From Longimicrobiales bacterium (GTDB taxonomy: Bacteria; Gemmatimonadota; Gemmatimonadetes; Longimicrobiales; Gaopeijiaceae): DNA of 64,000 nt. A program made the translations under genes and the position numbers. Location: NCBI GenBank assembly GCA_951813395.1, contig OX638356.1, positions 2,113,501 through 2,177,500 on the forward strand. Direction: 5' to 3'. Below, piece by piece: positions 7,705-16,103 of this stretch. The notes beneath the pieces were generated by a model, which worked only from the letters and a program-made list of their open reading frames with translations, was not told the DNA's origin and made no database searches. The first letter of the stretch is position 1, and each line of letters begins with the position of its first letter.

Positions 7705-9732
7705 TCAGGCCGCGTCCTCTACAGCAGCACCGCGGTCAATCTCCGGAACCGGCGTGCCGAACACACGCAGGAAGACCGCCAGCACGGCCACGCCGACAGG
7801 CAGGGCGATCCAGGTGGGCAGCCCCAGAGCGGTTCCCACGCTTCCCAGCGCCAGGCCGACCGCGCCTACGAGCAGAGCGTACGGCAACTGGGTGCGGACA
7901 TGGTCGACGTGGTCGCACGCGGCCGCGGTCGAGGACAGTACGGTGGTGTCGGAGATGGGTGAGCAGTGGTCGCCCCAGATCGCGCCCGCCAGCACCGAAC
8001 TCGTGGTCCCGAGGAGGATGCCGTAGACGGTGCCGTCGGCGAAGCCGGTGCCGCCGGCGAGCGATACCGTCAACGGGATCACCAGCGGAATCAGGATCGC
8101 CATTGTGGTCCACGATGTCCCGGTCGCGAAGGCCATCGCGCCGGAGGTCACGAACACGAGCGCCGGGAGGAGGTACAGGGGCAGGTTGCCGCCCAGAAGC
8201 TGCGACAGATAACCCGCCGTGCCGATGTCCTGCGTCACCGCGCCGAGCGACCAGGCCAGGGTCAGGATCACCATTGCGGTGATCATCGCCTTCACACCGC
8301 CCGCCCACGCGTCGATGCACTCGTGCACCGTCAGAATCCGCTGCCCCAGCGTAAGCGCGGCTGCGACCAGGCATCCCGCGAGCGAACCCCAGAGGAGCGT
8401 GTTGAACGGGTCGGCCGCCCCGAAGGTGTCCATCAGCGACGCACCCTCTCCCGCCGCCGCGCGTCCGGAGACGTACAGGCCGCCCAGGACCACGGCCACG
8501 ACGGTGAGCACGGGGATGCCCGCATTCCACCAGCGCCTGGGCGACCCTTCCTTCGCGTCCACGAAGCTCTTCGAGGTGTCGGTGGCCAACATCGCCCCGT
8601 CCCGATAGAGTCCCCGGCCCGCCGCCGCCCTTGCCTCCGCCCTGGCCATCGAGCCGAAATCGCGGTTCATGAACGAGGTCAGGAGTACGAAGGCGAACGC
8701 GAGGATGGGGTAGAAGAGATAGGGAATCGTCTGAATGAAGACCGCGTAGGGACTGAGATTCGCGAGAAAGGCCGCGTCGGCCCCGGTCGTGGTGGTGGCC
8801 GCGGACGTCAGGCCACCTCCGATCAGCGAGACCTCGTAGCCGACCCAGGTGGAAACGGGGACCAGCGCGGCAATCGGGGCAGCCGTCGAATCCACGAGGT
8901 AGGCGAGCTTCTCGCGCGACACCTTGAGCCGGTCGGTGATGGGGCGCATGGTGTTGCCGACGACGAGCGTGTTGGCGTAGTCGTCGAAGAAGATCGCCAG
9001 CCCGGCGAGGGCCGTGGCCACCTTGCCCCGGCGCCGGTTGCGCGCCAGCGGCGCCACCGCGCGCACCACGCCCCGCGTCCCGCCGTTGCGGCTGACAATG
9101 CCGACCATCCCGCCCAGCATGAGACTGAAGACGACGATCTGGGTGTGGCCGCCGTCCGTGTCGCCGAGCGCCGGCACGACGTACTGGTCGACAAGGCGCC
9201 AGGTTGCCTGGACCGGATTGTAGCCGGCTACCGCGAGTGCTCCCAGCCAGACCCCGGCAAGGAGCGCGGTGATCACCTCCTTGAAGATCAGGGCCAATGC
9301 GATCGCGACCAGTGGAGGCAGAATCGAAAACCATCCCGGAGCGAAGGGCCTGTCGACGGCGTGCGTCGTGTCGCCCACGCGCACGTCCAGTGGCAGCTCG
9401 CCACGGGCACGCACGACAATATTCCTGAATTCGCGAACTTCGCGCGCGCCGACGGTCCCGGACGCGATGAGCGTCCCCTGGGCGCTGCGCACCTCGACCA
9501 TCGAGGACAGCTCTTCCCCGCCGTGCACCGTGAGCGTGAAGGGCACCGAGCCGAGCACGACCCTGGGACCCTCGACGACTTCCTGCGCGCTCGCACCAAT
9601 GGGCGTCGCCAGGAGGAGGAGACTCACGACGCGCCAGGCGGTCCGGGCCGGACGGGGCCTCGCCGAAGAGTGCCACCGGGATCGGCCCGCCGCGCGAGGC
9701 GGAGAGTGGGGACGGTTGATTCGAAGGGACAT
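7705..9732 (-). CDS. NhaC-type Na+/H+ antiporter with N-terminal exported domain
   Basis: 675 aa. The C-terminal about 525 residues are an NhaC-type ion transporter with many membrane helices. Family marks include FFDDYANTLVVGNTMRPITD, AFATGTSWTTMAIL and GAIWGDHCSPISDTTVLSS. Unlike classical NhaC, the first 150 residues hold a signal sequence (hydrophobic stretch about 35-49, ending GASAQ) and a small beta-rich domain before the first transporter helix; this would sit outside the inner membrane. The ATG at 9732 was chosen because it gives a clean signal peptide; an in-frame ATG at 9825 adds 31 unconvincing residues. It is divergent from pyrR. The substrate could be Na+/H+ or a small organic acid. 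Confidence 0.87.
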   Translation of the reverse strand: MSLRINRPHSPPRAAGRSRWHSSARPRPARTAWRVVSLLLLATPIGASAQEVVEGPRVVLGSVPFTLTVHGGEELSSMVEVRSAQGTLIASGTVGAREVREFRNIVVRARGELPLDVRVGDTTHAVDRPFAPGWFSILPPLVAIALALIFKEVITALLAGVWLGALAVAGYNPVQATWRLVDQYVVPALGDTDGGHTQIVVFSLMLGGMVGIVSRNGGTRGVVRAVAPLARNRRRGKVATALAGLAIFFDDYANTLVVGNTMRPITDRLKVSREKLAYLVDSTAAPIAALVPVSTWVGYEVSLIGGGLTSAATTTTGADAAFLANLSPYAVFIQTIPYLFYPILAFAFVLLTSFMNRDFGSMARAEARAAAGRGLYRDGAMLATDTSKSFVDAKEGSPRRWWNAGIPVLTVVAVVLGGLYVSGRAAAGEGASLMDTFGAADPFNTLLWGSLAGCLVAAALTLGQRILTVHECIDAWAGGVKAMITAMVILTLAWSLGAVTQDIGTAGYLSQLLGGNLPLYLLPALVFVTSGAMAFATGTSWTTMAILIPLVIPLTVSLAGGTGFADGTVYGILLGTTSSVLAGAIWGDHCSPISDTTVLSSTAAACDHVDHVRTQLPYALLVGAVGLALGSVGTALGLPTWIALPVGVAVLAVFLRVFGTPVPEIDRGAAVEDAA

Positions 9733-9802
9733 GAGGGCTCCGCGTGAGCGGTTGAAACGTGCAGGGCCGAGAGTCGCCGGACCAGCCAACCCCACCATGA
9801 TG

Positions 9803-9832
9803 TTGGCCGACGGCTTCCGGTGCAATTACCTT
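9803..9832 (+). promoter_or_regulatory. Putative promoter of the pyr operon
   Basis: TTGGCC at 9803-9808 and TACCTT at 9827-9832 with an 18-nt spacer. The -10 fits TANNNT, and the same TACCTT hexamer occurs in the rpsT promoter and other gaps in this window. It lies 46 nt upstream of the pyrR frame, inside the 5' end of an upstream extension of the antiporter frame that I rejected. Confidence 0.4.
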
Positions 9833-9878
9833 TGGGCCGGAACGCTGCCCGCCACGCCGATCGCGGCCCTTCGGAGGA

Positions 9879-10448
9879 GTGCGAAACCGAAAGGTGACTC
9901 CCACAGACCCCACGGTGCTCATGGACGGCGCGGATGTCCGGCGTGCCGTCGACCGCATGGCTCACGAGGTTCTGGAGAAGCTGGGAGGCACCCGTCGTCT
10001 CGTGCTGATCGGAATCCAGCGGCGCGGAGTCGATCTTGCCGGCATGATTTCGGCGGCCATCGCCGCCGCCGAGGGAATCGAAATCGCCACCGGCACCCTG
10101 GACATCACCTTCTACCGGGACGACCTGATGACCGTCGGACCGCGTCCGGTGGTCGGTGAAACGAAGCTCCCGGCGAGTGGCCTGGACGACATGGCGGTCG
10201 TTCTGGTCGACGATGTCCTCTACACGGGGCGCACGGCGCGCGCCGCGCTGAACGAGCTCATGGACTGGGGGCGTCCCGCCCGCATCCTCCTCTGCGTGCT
10301 CGTGGACCGGGGCGACCGCGAGCTGCCGATTCAGCCGGACATCGTCGGCCGCGCGTTCCAGGTGCTTGCGAATCAGCGGGTGGATGTCCTCGTTCCGGAT
10401 ATCGACGGGGAGCTGGCGGTGGTCCTGAGTGCCGTGGAGCGCGGATGA
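9879..10448 (+). CDS. pyrR: PyrR: pyrimidine operon regulator / uracil phosphoribosyltransferase
   Basis: 189 aa protein of the type I PRTase fold. The PRPP loop is visible as [15 protein letters not shown] near residues 107-121, preceded by the PyrR-type FYRDDL segment and [10 protein letters not shown] near the N-terminus. In Gram-positives PyrR controls pyr genes by binding mRNA and has weak UPRT activity. Here it heads pyrB and pyrC with an ATGA overlap (10445-10448), which supports a regulatory role. A GGAGGA sequence at 9873-9878 sits too close to the GTG at 9879, so the GTG at 9894 or the ATG at 9921 may be the true start. No clear attenuator hairpin was seen in the short leader. Confidence 0.92.
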   Translation: MRNRKVTPTDPTVLMDGADVRRAVDRMAHEVLEKLGGTRRLVLIGIQRRGVDLAGMISAAIAAAEGIEIATGTLDITFYRDDLMTVGPRPVVGETKLPASGLDDMAVVLVDDVLYTGRTARAALNELMDWGRPARILLCVLVDRGDRELPIQPDIVGRAFQVLANQRVDVLVPDIDGELAVVLSAVERG

Positions 10449-11416
10449 CCGGATCGACGGCGGCCCTGGGCAAGGATCTGATCGGGCTGGAGCCCCTTTC
10501 GCCGGATCAGATTCGAATTGTCCTCGACACCGCCGAACCCTTCAAGGAGATCACCGAACGGCGTATCAAGAAGCTCCCGGTGCTGCGCGGCAAGACCATC
10601 GTGAACCTCTTCTTCGAGCCGTCCACCCGCACCCGCATCTCCTTCGAATTCGCCGAAAAGCGGCTGTCTGCCGACACCGTGAACATCGGCGCCGCCGGGT
10701 CCTCGGTTTCAAAGGGGGAGACCCTGGTGGACACGGCGCGCAACCTGGAGGCGATGAGCATCGACATGGTGGTGATCCGCCACTGGTCGGCCGGGGCCGC
10801 GTCCTTCCTGGCGGCCCGCATTCCCTCCAACGTGATCAACGCGGGCGATGGTGCCCACGAGCATCCCACCCAGGGACTGCTGGACATCCTTACGCTGCGC
10901 GACCACTTCGGGAGTCTCGAAGGGCTGCGTGTGTGCATCGTCGGCGATGTGCTGCACTCGCGCGTTGCGCGGTCCAACATCTACGGTCTGGTCAAGCTGG
11001 GTGCGAAGGTCGGTGTTTGCGGACCCCGGACCCTCCTTCCGGCGAGCATCGAACAGCTCGGCGTGCGGGTCTTCGCCCAGGTCGACGACGCGGTGCGGTG
11101 GGCGGATGCGCTGAACGTGCTGCGGTTGCAACTGGAGCGGATGGAGGACGGCTTCGTTCCGTCGCTCAGGGAGTACAACCGGGTGTTCGGAATCACCAGC
11201 CAGCGTCTGGAGCGCGCGCCGAAGGAGCTGCTGATCATGCACCCCGGACCGATGAATCGCGGTGTCGAGATCGATTCGGATGTGGCGGACGGGCCCCACT
11301 CGGTGATCCTGCAGCAGGTCACCAACGGCGTGGCCGTGCGCATGGCGGTCCTCTACCTGCTGGCGGGTGGCGCGCCGCATCTTGCCGAGGCCGCCAGGGA
11401 CTGGACGGGCACATGA
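10445..11416 (+). CDS. pyrB: Aspartate carbamoyltransferase catalytic chain
   Basis: 323 aa; transfers the carbamoyl group from carbamoyl phosphate to aspartate, the second step of UMP synthesis. The carbamoyl-phosphate loop S-T-R-T-R is at residues 60-64 in [13 protein letters not shown]. The HPTQGLLD motif is near 138-145, and the C-terminal part has the [11 protein letters not shown] motif of bacterial ATCases. It overlaps pyrR upstream and the pyrC-type gene downstream by ATGA. No regulatory pyrI chain is present, consistent with a PyrR-regulated or PyrC-associated enzyme. Confidence 0.96.
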   Translation: MTGSTAALGKDLIGLEPLSPDQIRIVLDTAEPFKEITERRIKKLPVLRGKTIVNLFFEPSTRTRISFEFAEKRLSADTVNIGAAGSSVSKGETLVDTARNLEAMSIDMVVIRHWSAGAASFLAARIPSNVINAGDGAHEHPTQGLLDILTLRDHFGSLEGLRVCIVGDVLHSRVARSNIYGLVKLGAKVGVCGPRTLLPASIEQLGVRVFAQVDDAVRWADALNVLRLQLERMEDGFVPSLREYNRVFGITSQRLERAPKELLIMHPGPMNRGVEIDSDVADGPHSVILQQVTNGVAVRMAVLYLLAGGAPHLAEAARDWTGT

Positions 11417-12738
11417 GTCGCGTTCTCATCAGGGGAGGACGCGTCATCGATCCGGCAACCGGTCACGACGCGGACGACTGCGACGTACTCGTCGTGGACG
11501 GCAGAATCGACGCGGTGGGCCGTGGCCTCGACGCGGGGGACGCCGATCCGGTGGACGCGGGGGGCCTGATCGTCGCACCCGGGTTCGTCGATCCGCATGC
11601 CCACCTCTGCGAGCCGGGATGGGAACACCGCGAGACGATCCGCACGGGAGCGCTCGCGGCCGCAGCCGGCGGGTATACTGCGGTCTGCGCGATGCCCGAC
11701 ACGGATCCGGTCGTGGACGATCCCGCTTCGGTGGGCTTCATCGTCGCCGAAGGAAGGCGCGCGCGCGGCGCCAGGGTCTACCCGACAGCGGCACTGTCCG
11801 CGGGCTGTCGGGGGGAGCGCCTGACCGAGTTCGGCGAGATTGTGGACGCCGGCGCCGTGGCGGTATGTGACGCCGGCAAGGCGGTCGGGTCTTCGAGCCT
11901 GATGCGGCTCGCCCTCCAGTACGCCCGGTCGTTCGGCGTGCCGGTGCTGTCCCAGGGTGAAGACCGCGAGCTGGCCCGCAACGGCGTGATGCACGAAGGC
12001 GTGATCTCGACGCGTCTGGGGTTGCGCGGGAAGCCGGCTGTGGCGGAAGAGATCGGCGTTGCCCGGGATCTGGCTCTTGCCCGCGCGACAGGCGGAAGGC
12101 TCCATCTGCAGCGGGTCTCGACGGGCGCGGCGGCCGAACTGATCCGCGCCGCCAAGGCCGCTGGCGTGCAGGTCACCGCGGAAGCCACGCCGCACCATCT
12201 GTTGTTGTCCCACAACCTGCTCGCGGGCTACGGCACGGAATACAAGGTCGATCCACCGCTGCGCACAGCGCGCGACGTGGAGTTGCTGGGCGCTGCGCTG
12301 GCCGACGGGACCATCGACTGCATCGCGACCGACCACGCGCCGCGCCACTACGACGAAAAGGAGCAGGCCTTCGACGACGCGCCGCACGGCGTAGTGGGAC
12401 TGGAAACCGCTTTCGCGGTTCTCCACACCCGCCTTGTGCGGGGAAGCCTGCTCCCGCTACAGGATCTGCTGCACCGGATGTCGACGGGTCCGGCGCGGGC
12501 CCTCGGTTTGCCGGGAGGAAGCCTGGAACCGGGTCAGCCGGCCGACATCGTACTCATCGACGCCGAGATGGCTTGGACGGTTGCGGCCGGGGATTTCGTC
12601 TCGAAGGGGCGGAGCACGCCCTTCGAAGGTGCCTGCATGGAAGGGCGAGTCGTCAGGACGCTGGTGGGCGGGACGACCGCCTGGAGTCTGGGCCGGGCTA
12701 CTCGTGCCCCTGGACCAGGCGGTCCAGTTGAGACTTGA
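11413..12738 (+). CDS. pyrC: Dihydroorotase-like protein with altered active site (PyrC or PyrC')
   Basis: 441 aa amidohydrolase-fold protein whose position after pyrB and overall sequence match class I dihydroorotase (carbamoyl aspartate to dihydroorotate). The first metal motif is partly kept, HAHLCEPG at residues 62-69, but the usual Arg of HxHLRxPG is Cys66. The usual HCED reads QGED, the usual SDDG reads CDAG, and the metal ligand in the HxxHxST motif is Arg (HLQRVST). The ATDHAP motif is intact. Several substitutions at once recall the catalytically dead PyrC' that scaffolds ATCase in pseudomonads; that is inference. It overlaps pyrB by ATGA and its 3' end overlaps rpsT on the other strand by 41 nt. 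Confidence 0.88.
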   Translation: MSRVLIRGGRVIDPATGHDADDCDVLVVDGRIDAVGRGLDAGDADPVDAGGLIVAPGFVDPHAHLCEPGWEHRETIRTGALAAAAGGYTAVCAMPDTDPVVDDPASVGFIVAEGRRARGARVYPTAALSAGCRGERLTEFGEIVDAGAVAVCDAGKAVGSSSLMRLALQYARSFGVPVLSQGEDRELARNGVMHEGVISTRLGLRGKPAVAEEIGVARDLALARATGGRLHLQRVSTGAAAELIRAAKAAGVQVTAEATPHHLLLSHNLLAGYGTEYKVDPPLRTARDVELLGAALADGTIDCIATDHAPRHYDEKEQAFDDAPHGVVGLETAFAVLHTRLVRGSLLPLQDLLHRMSTGPARALGLPGGSLEPGQPADIVLIDAEMAWTVAAGDFVSKGRSTPFEGACMEGRVVRTLVGGTTAWSLGRATRAPGPGGPVET

Positions 12739-12952
12739 TCCGACCGGCCTTGTTGGGGTGAAATACCCGGCGATTCGCGGCTCTGTCGATCAGCGCGACC
12801 GCGTCGCGGCGGTGCCGTTCGGCATTCTCGCGGGTGTTGGCTTCGCGGACCCTGCGAATCGCCGTTCGGATGCGGGAACGGGTTACCCGGTTGCGGCCCC
12901 GCGCCTCCCGGCTCAGTTCCATCCGCTTTTTCGCACTCTTGATATTGGGCAT
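12698..12952 (-). CDS. rpsT: 30S ribosomal protein S20
   Basis: 84-aa basic protein, a typical S20 with an MPNIKSAKKRM start and Arg/Lys-rich helices throughout. It binds 16S rRNA in the 30S body. The family length is 80-90 aa, so the gene is complete. It is convergent with the pyrC-type gene and overlaps its last codons by 41 nt. A well-formed promoter lies upstream at 13021-13049. Confidence 0.96.
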   Translation of the reverse strand: MPNIKSAKKRMELSREARGRNRVTRSRIRTAIRRVREANTRENAERHRRDAVALIDRAANRRVFHPNKAGRIKSQLDRLVQGHE

Positions 12953-13020
12953 TTCGCTCTGGTTTCCCCGCAGTGGGTAGTTCGCTCTCCGGTCGCCCCC
13001 GCAAACGAAGGCCGGTTCGA

Positions 13021-13049
13021 AAGGTAGAACCGGGAGCCGATACGTTCAA
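13021..13049 (-). promoter_or_regulatory. Putative sigma-70 promoter of rpsT
   Basis: Read on the minus strand: TTGAAC (13049-13044), a 17-nt spacer, then TACCTT (13026-13021). The leader to the rpsT ATG would be about 60 nt. Good spacing and position make this one of the better promoter calls in the window. Confidence 0.55.
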
Positions 13050-13126
13050 CCGCCAATGGGCCTGCCGGCGGGCCGGTTACCGCGCCTGCAGGCCGCCCGC
13101 CGGCCGTCCACGTCTCCGCGAGTGGG

Positions 13127-13156
13127 CTGGCAGCGGTCGATTGACCTTTCTACAAT
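13127..13156 (+). promoter_or_regulatory. Putative promoter placing the start codon at the mRNA 5' end
   Basis: CTGGCA at 13127-13132, an 18-nt spacer, then TACAAT at 13151-13156. The ATG of the M50 protease follows exactly 7 nt later at 13164, so transcription would begin at or next to the start codon and give a leaderless mRNA. No Shine-Dalgarno sequence is visible before that ATG, which agrees with this. Confidence 0.5.
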
Positions 13157-13163
13157 TCCGATC

Positions 13164-13814
13164 ATGGAAATCCTGCTGATCATCCCCGTTCTCCTCTTTT
13201 CCGTCGTGGTCCACGAGGTGGCACATGCGTGGCAGGCGTTCAGGGAAGGGGACACCACGGCCCGCGACCTCGGCAGGCTCACGCTGAACCCGATTCCCCA
13301 CCTTGATCCGATAGGTTCGGTGCTGGTGCCTCTGGTGCTGTACCTGCTTCCGGGCGACTTCCTGTTCGGATGGGCCAGGCCGGTTCCCGTCAACCCGCGC
13401 AATTACCGCAGTTACCCGGCGGGCGACATTCGGGTTTCCCTGGCCGGCATCGTGTCAAACCTGGGCCTCGTGGTTCTGTGCACGCTGGGCCTGGTCGTCA
13501 CAGCGCTGCTCCACGGCCTGTCGTTGTTTGGCGGACAGGTCGGTGCAAGTATAGCACAAATTTTCACTTATGGGATTTTCATAAATCTGATTCTAGCGTA
13601 TTTCAACCTGATTCCGGTACCGCCGCTCGATGGCTCCCACGTGTTGTATCATCTCCTGCCACCGGCTGCCGGCGCCCGCTACCGCGCGCTGGGACGCTAC
13701 GGAGTGACGCTGTTGTTTCTGACCGTGATGGTGTTCCCCGGCGCATTCGGTGTGTTGCTCTCTCCGGTCTTTGTCGTGTTCGAGTGGGTTCTCGGGCTGG
13801 CGTCCGTGTTATGA
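13164..13814 (+). CDS. Site-2 protease family (M50) membrane metalloprotease
   Basis: 216 aa integral membrane protein. The zinc motif HEVAH is at about residues 17-21 inside the first helix, and the second metal motif appears as NLIPVPPLDGSH near residue 150. This is the short YwhC/Rv-type subgroup of site-2 proteases without PDZ domains. Its substrate is unknown. It starts a coupled operon with scpA, scpB, an rluB-type gene and upp; the stop overlaps the scpA ATG. Codons for about residues 129-148 are strikingly AT-rich compared with the rest of the gene. A longer frame back to 13056 lacks recognisable content. Confidence 0.92.
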   Translation: MEILLIIPVLLFSVVVHEVAHAWQAFREGDTTARDLGRLTLNPIPHLDPIGSVLVPLVLYLLPGDFLFGWARPVPVNPRNYRSYPAGDIRVSLAGIVSNLGLVVLCTLGLVVTALLHGLSLFGGQVGASIAQIFTYGIFINLILAYFNLIPVPPLDGSHVLYHLLPPAAGARYRALGRYGVTLLFLTVMVFPGAFGVLLSPVFVVFEWVLGLASVL

Positions 13815-14659
13815 CCGAGGGATTCCTGGTCGTCGAGACCGAGCGTTTCAGTGGCCCGCTCGATCTGCTTCTTCACCTGATCCGCGTCCAGGACATCGAC
13901 ATCTTCGACATTCCGATTGCGCCGATCACGCATCAATTCCTGCAAGCGACCGAGGACCTCGGCGAAACGGGCGTGGACGAAGCGGGCGAATTCCTGGAGA
14001 TGGCGGCTACGCTGATACGCATCAAGGCTCGAATGCTGCTGCCCAGCCCCACGGATGAGGAGGAAGACGACCCACGCGCCGAGCTGGTCCGAAGGCTGTT
14101 GGAGTACGAACTGGTACGGGAGATCGCGACCCGCATGCGCGCGGCCGAAAGCGACCGCGGTCGGCGCTTTGCCAAGGGCTATGTGGAGCCGCGGCCCAGG
14201 CCGGCCCTGGCCGATGCCCCCCTGAACGCAACCTGGGACCAGCTCTACGCCGCGGCGCTGCGTGTGGAACCTCCGATGCACCGCCAGACCGAGCACCGGG
14301 TGGCAGTGCGCCCGGTGGCCATGCGGGCAAAAGTCGGGTTGATCGTGGAAGCGGTGAAGAGAGCGAGCCGCATCGAGTTTTCCAGCCTGGTTGCGCCGTG
14401 GAAGGAGCGAATGCACGGTGTCATGACGCTGCTGGCCGGACTCGAACTGGGCCGGCGCCGAGTGGTTGCGCTCAGGCAGCGCAAGCCGTTCTCGCCACTC
14501 TGGTTCTACAAGGGCCGCAACCTGGACATGGAGCTCGACGAAGTGGCCGCCCCGGGACAACAGGCGGACCCACGGGCAGGTGACGCCGGCTCGGGACGGT
14601 ACCCCCGCACGCCGGTCGCGGAAGCGCGGACGGAGCCCGCCGCAGAAAGCACGACATGA
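13811..14659 (+). CDS. scpA: Segregation and condensation protein A
   Basis: 282 aa kleisin subunit of the bacterial SMC condensin complex. The N-terminal part (FSGPLDLLLHLIRVQDIDIFDIPI, here given in part, residues about 13-36) is the signature ScpA segment that contacts ScpB/SMC. An acidic middle and a C-terminal winged-helix region (about 175-245) follow. The last 40 residues are Pro/Gly/Ala-rich and probably disordered. It starts with an ATG overlapping the protease stop (ATGA) and ends overlapping scpB in the same way. Confidence 0.95.
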   Translation: MTEGFLVVETERFSGPLDLLLHLIRVQDIDIFDIPIAPITHQFLQATEDLGETGVDEAGEFLEMAATLIRIKARMLLPSPTDEEEDDPRAELVRRLLEYELVREIATRMRAAESDRGRRFAKGYVEPRPRPALADAPLNATWDQLYAAALRVEPPMHRQTEHRVAVRPVAMRAKVGLIVEAVKRASRIEFSSLVAPWKERMHGVMTLLAGLELGRRRVVALRQRKPFSPLWFYKGRNLDMELDEVAAPGQQADPRAGDAGSGRYPRTPVAEARTEPAAESTT

Positions 14660-15315
14660 ACGACGCCAGCATTGTAGAAGCCATCCTCTTTGCGAGCGAC
14701 GCCCCGCTGTCGCCCGGCGAGATCGCGCGCGCGGACGAGGTCCTCGATGAGGACCGGGTGGAGGCGGCGCTGGCCACATTGCGTGCGGAATACGACAACT
14801 CGGGGCGCGCGTTCGAGCTGCGTGAGGTCGCCGATGGGGTGCAAATGATGACGCGGCCCGAATTCGCACCGTACCTTGAGCGCTTCGACACGGTGCCGAA
14901 GCCGTCGCGGCTGTCCGGTCCCGCACTGGAGGCCCTGGCCATCGTTGCCTACCGGCAGCCCATCAGCCGACTGGAGGTCGAATACGTCCGCGGCGTCAAT
15001 TCGACGGGTGTCATACGAACCCTCCTGGACCGCGAACTGATCGAAGCGGTGGGTCGTGGGGAGGGGGTCGGGCGGCCAGTGCTTTACGGCACCACAACAC
15101 GGTTCCTGGAGCACTTCGGTTTCCCCTCGATCGAGCACCTGCCGAGGCCCGAGGAACTCCCCGTGGTTCTCAGGGACAGGGCGCCGCTCGATGAGCCATC
15201 GCCGGATCGGGAGCAGGCGCCGGCCGAGGATGGCGCGGATCCGGCTCCGAGCGCGGAGGATGCCGTGGCCGCGGTGCTTGCCCACGCCGACGGTGCGCCG
15301 GAATCCGCCGAATGA
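14656..15315 (+). CDS. scpB: Segregation and condensation protein B
   Basis: 219 aa. Tandem winged-helix protein that dimerises and binds ScpA within the SMC complex. Visible marks are SIVEAILFASDAPLSPGEI at the N-terminus, ALEALAIVAYRQPISRLEVE in the second domain (about residues 93-113) and GVGRPVLYGTTTRFLEHFG at the end of the folded part. An acidic tail of about 50 residues follows. ATGA overlaps on both sides show translational coupling with scpA and the pseudouridine synthase gene, the usual genomic order. Confidence 0.95.
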   Translation: MNDASIVEAILFASDAPLSPGEIARADEVLDEDRVEAALATLRAEYDNSGRAFELREVADGVQMMTRPEFAPYLERFDTVPKPSRLSGPALEALAIVAYRQPISRLEVEYVRGVNSTGVIRTLLDRELIEAVGRGEGVGRPVLYGTTTRFLEHFGFPSIEHLPRPEELPVVLRDRAPLDEPSPDREQAPAEDGADPAPSAEDAVAAVLAHADGAPESAE

Positions 15316-16103
15316 ACCCTGAGGCGCCCTCGGGCATGCGTGTGCAGAAGTACATGTCCCAGGCCGGGGCCGCGTCGCGTCGCGAGGCCGAAGTCATGAT
15401 CAGGGAAGGCCGCGTCACGATCAACGGCGAGCCCGTGTCCGTGATGGGGGCGCGCGTGATCCCCGGGTCCGACGTGGTTTCCCTGGATGGGCGGATCGTG
15501 GAACCCGCGCCGCGCCGCTGGATCGTCCTTCACAAGCCGGTCGGAGCCCTTTGTACCAGGAGCGACCCTCACGGCGGCAGGACGGTCTACGACCTTCTGC
15601 CCTCCTGGGCCGGCGGGCTGCGCTACGTGGGGCGGCTGGACCGCGACACTTCCGGATTGCTGCTCATGACAAACGAAGGTGACCTGGCGGCGGCTCTGGC
15701 GCACCCGAGCGGCAGGATCGAGCGGGAGTACCGCGCCCGCATTGCGGCGCGAGTCAACTCCCGGACGCTCAAGCAGCTCAAGCGCGGCGTGGAGCTCGAG
15801 GACGGTTTCGCCCGTCCCGCGCGGGTGCGCAGATTCGAATGGGGAGAGGACGAGCCGGGTATCCGGATTGTGCTCACCGAGGGCAGAAAGCGCGAGGTTC
15901 GCCGACTCCTCAGGGCTGTAGGCCACCCTCCGCGGTCCCTGACGCGCACCCGGTTTGGCCCGTTTCGGCTCGGGGGGCTGAAGCCCGGAGCCTGGAGACC
16001 CGCCTTGTCCGCCGAACTGGCCGAGGCCAGAGCCCTTGTGGCCCGCCGGGTGCCGAAAGGCCGCAGGCGTGGATTGCGGAGGAAAGGAGACCCGCGTGTC
16101 TGA
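15312..16103 (+). CDS. rluB: 23S rRNA pseudouridine synthase, RluB/RsuA family
   Basis: 263 aa. An S4 RNA-binding domain (about residues 8-65, GMRVQKYMSQAGAASRREAE) is followed by the RsuA/RluB catalytic domain. The catalytic Asp is in GRLDRDTSGLL near residue 112, and the GRKREVRRLL motif is near 196-205. The basic C-terminal tail (RRVPKGRRRGLRRK) probably binds RNA. It overlaps scpB by ATGA and upp by 8 nt. RluB (23S U2605) is the most likely assignment from context next to scpB; RsuA or RluE specificity cannot be excluded from sequence alone. Confidence 0.9.
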   Translation: MNPEAPSGMRVQKYMSQAGAASRREAEVMIREGRVTINGEPVSVMGARVIPGSDVVSLDGRIVEPAPRRWIVLHKPVGALCTRSDPHGGRTVYDLLPSWAGGLRYVGRLDRDTSGLLLMTNEGDLAAALAHPSGRIEREYRARIAARVNSRTLKQLKRGVELEDGFARPARVRRFEWGEDEPGIRIVLTEGRKREVRRLLRAVGHPPRSLTRTRFGPFRLGGLKPGAWRPALSAELAEARALVARRVPKGRRRGLRRKGDPRV

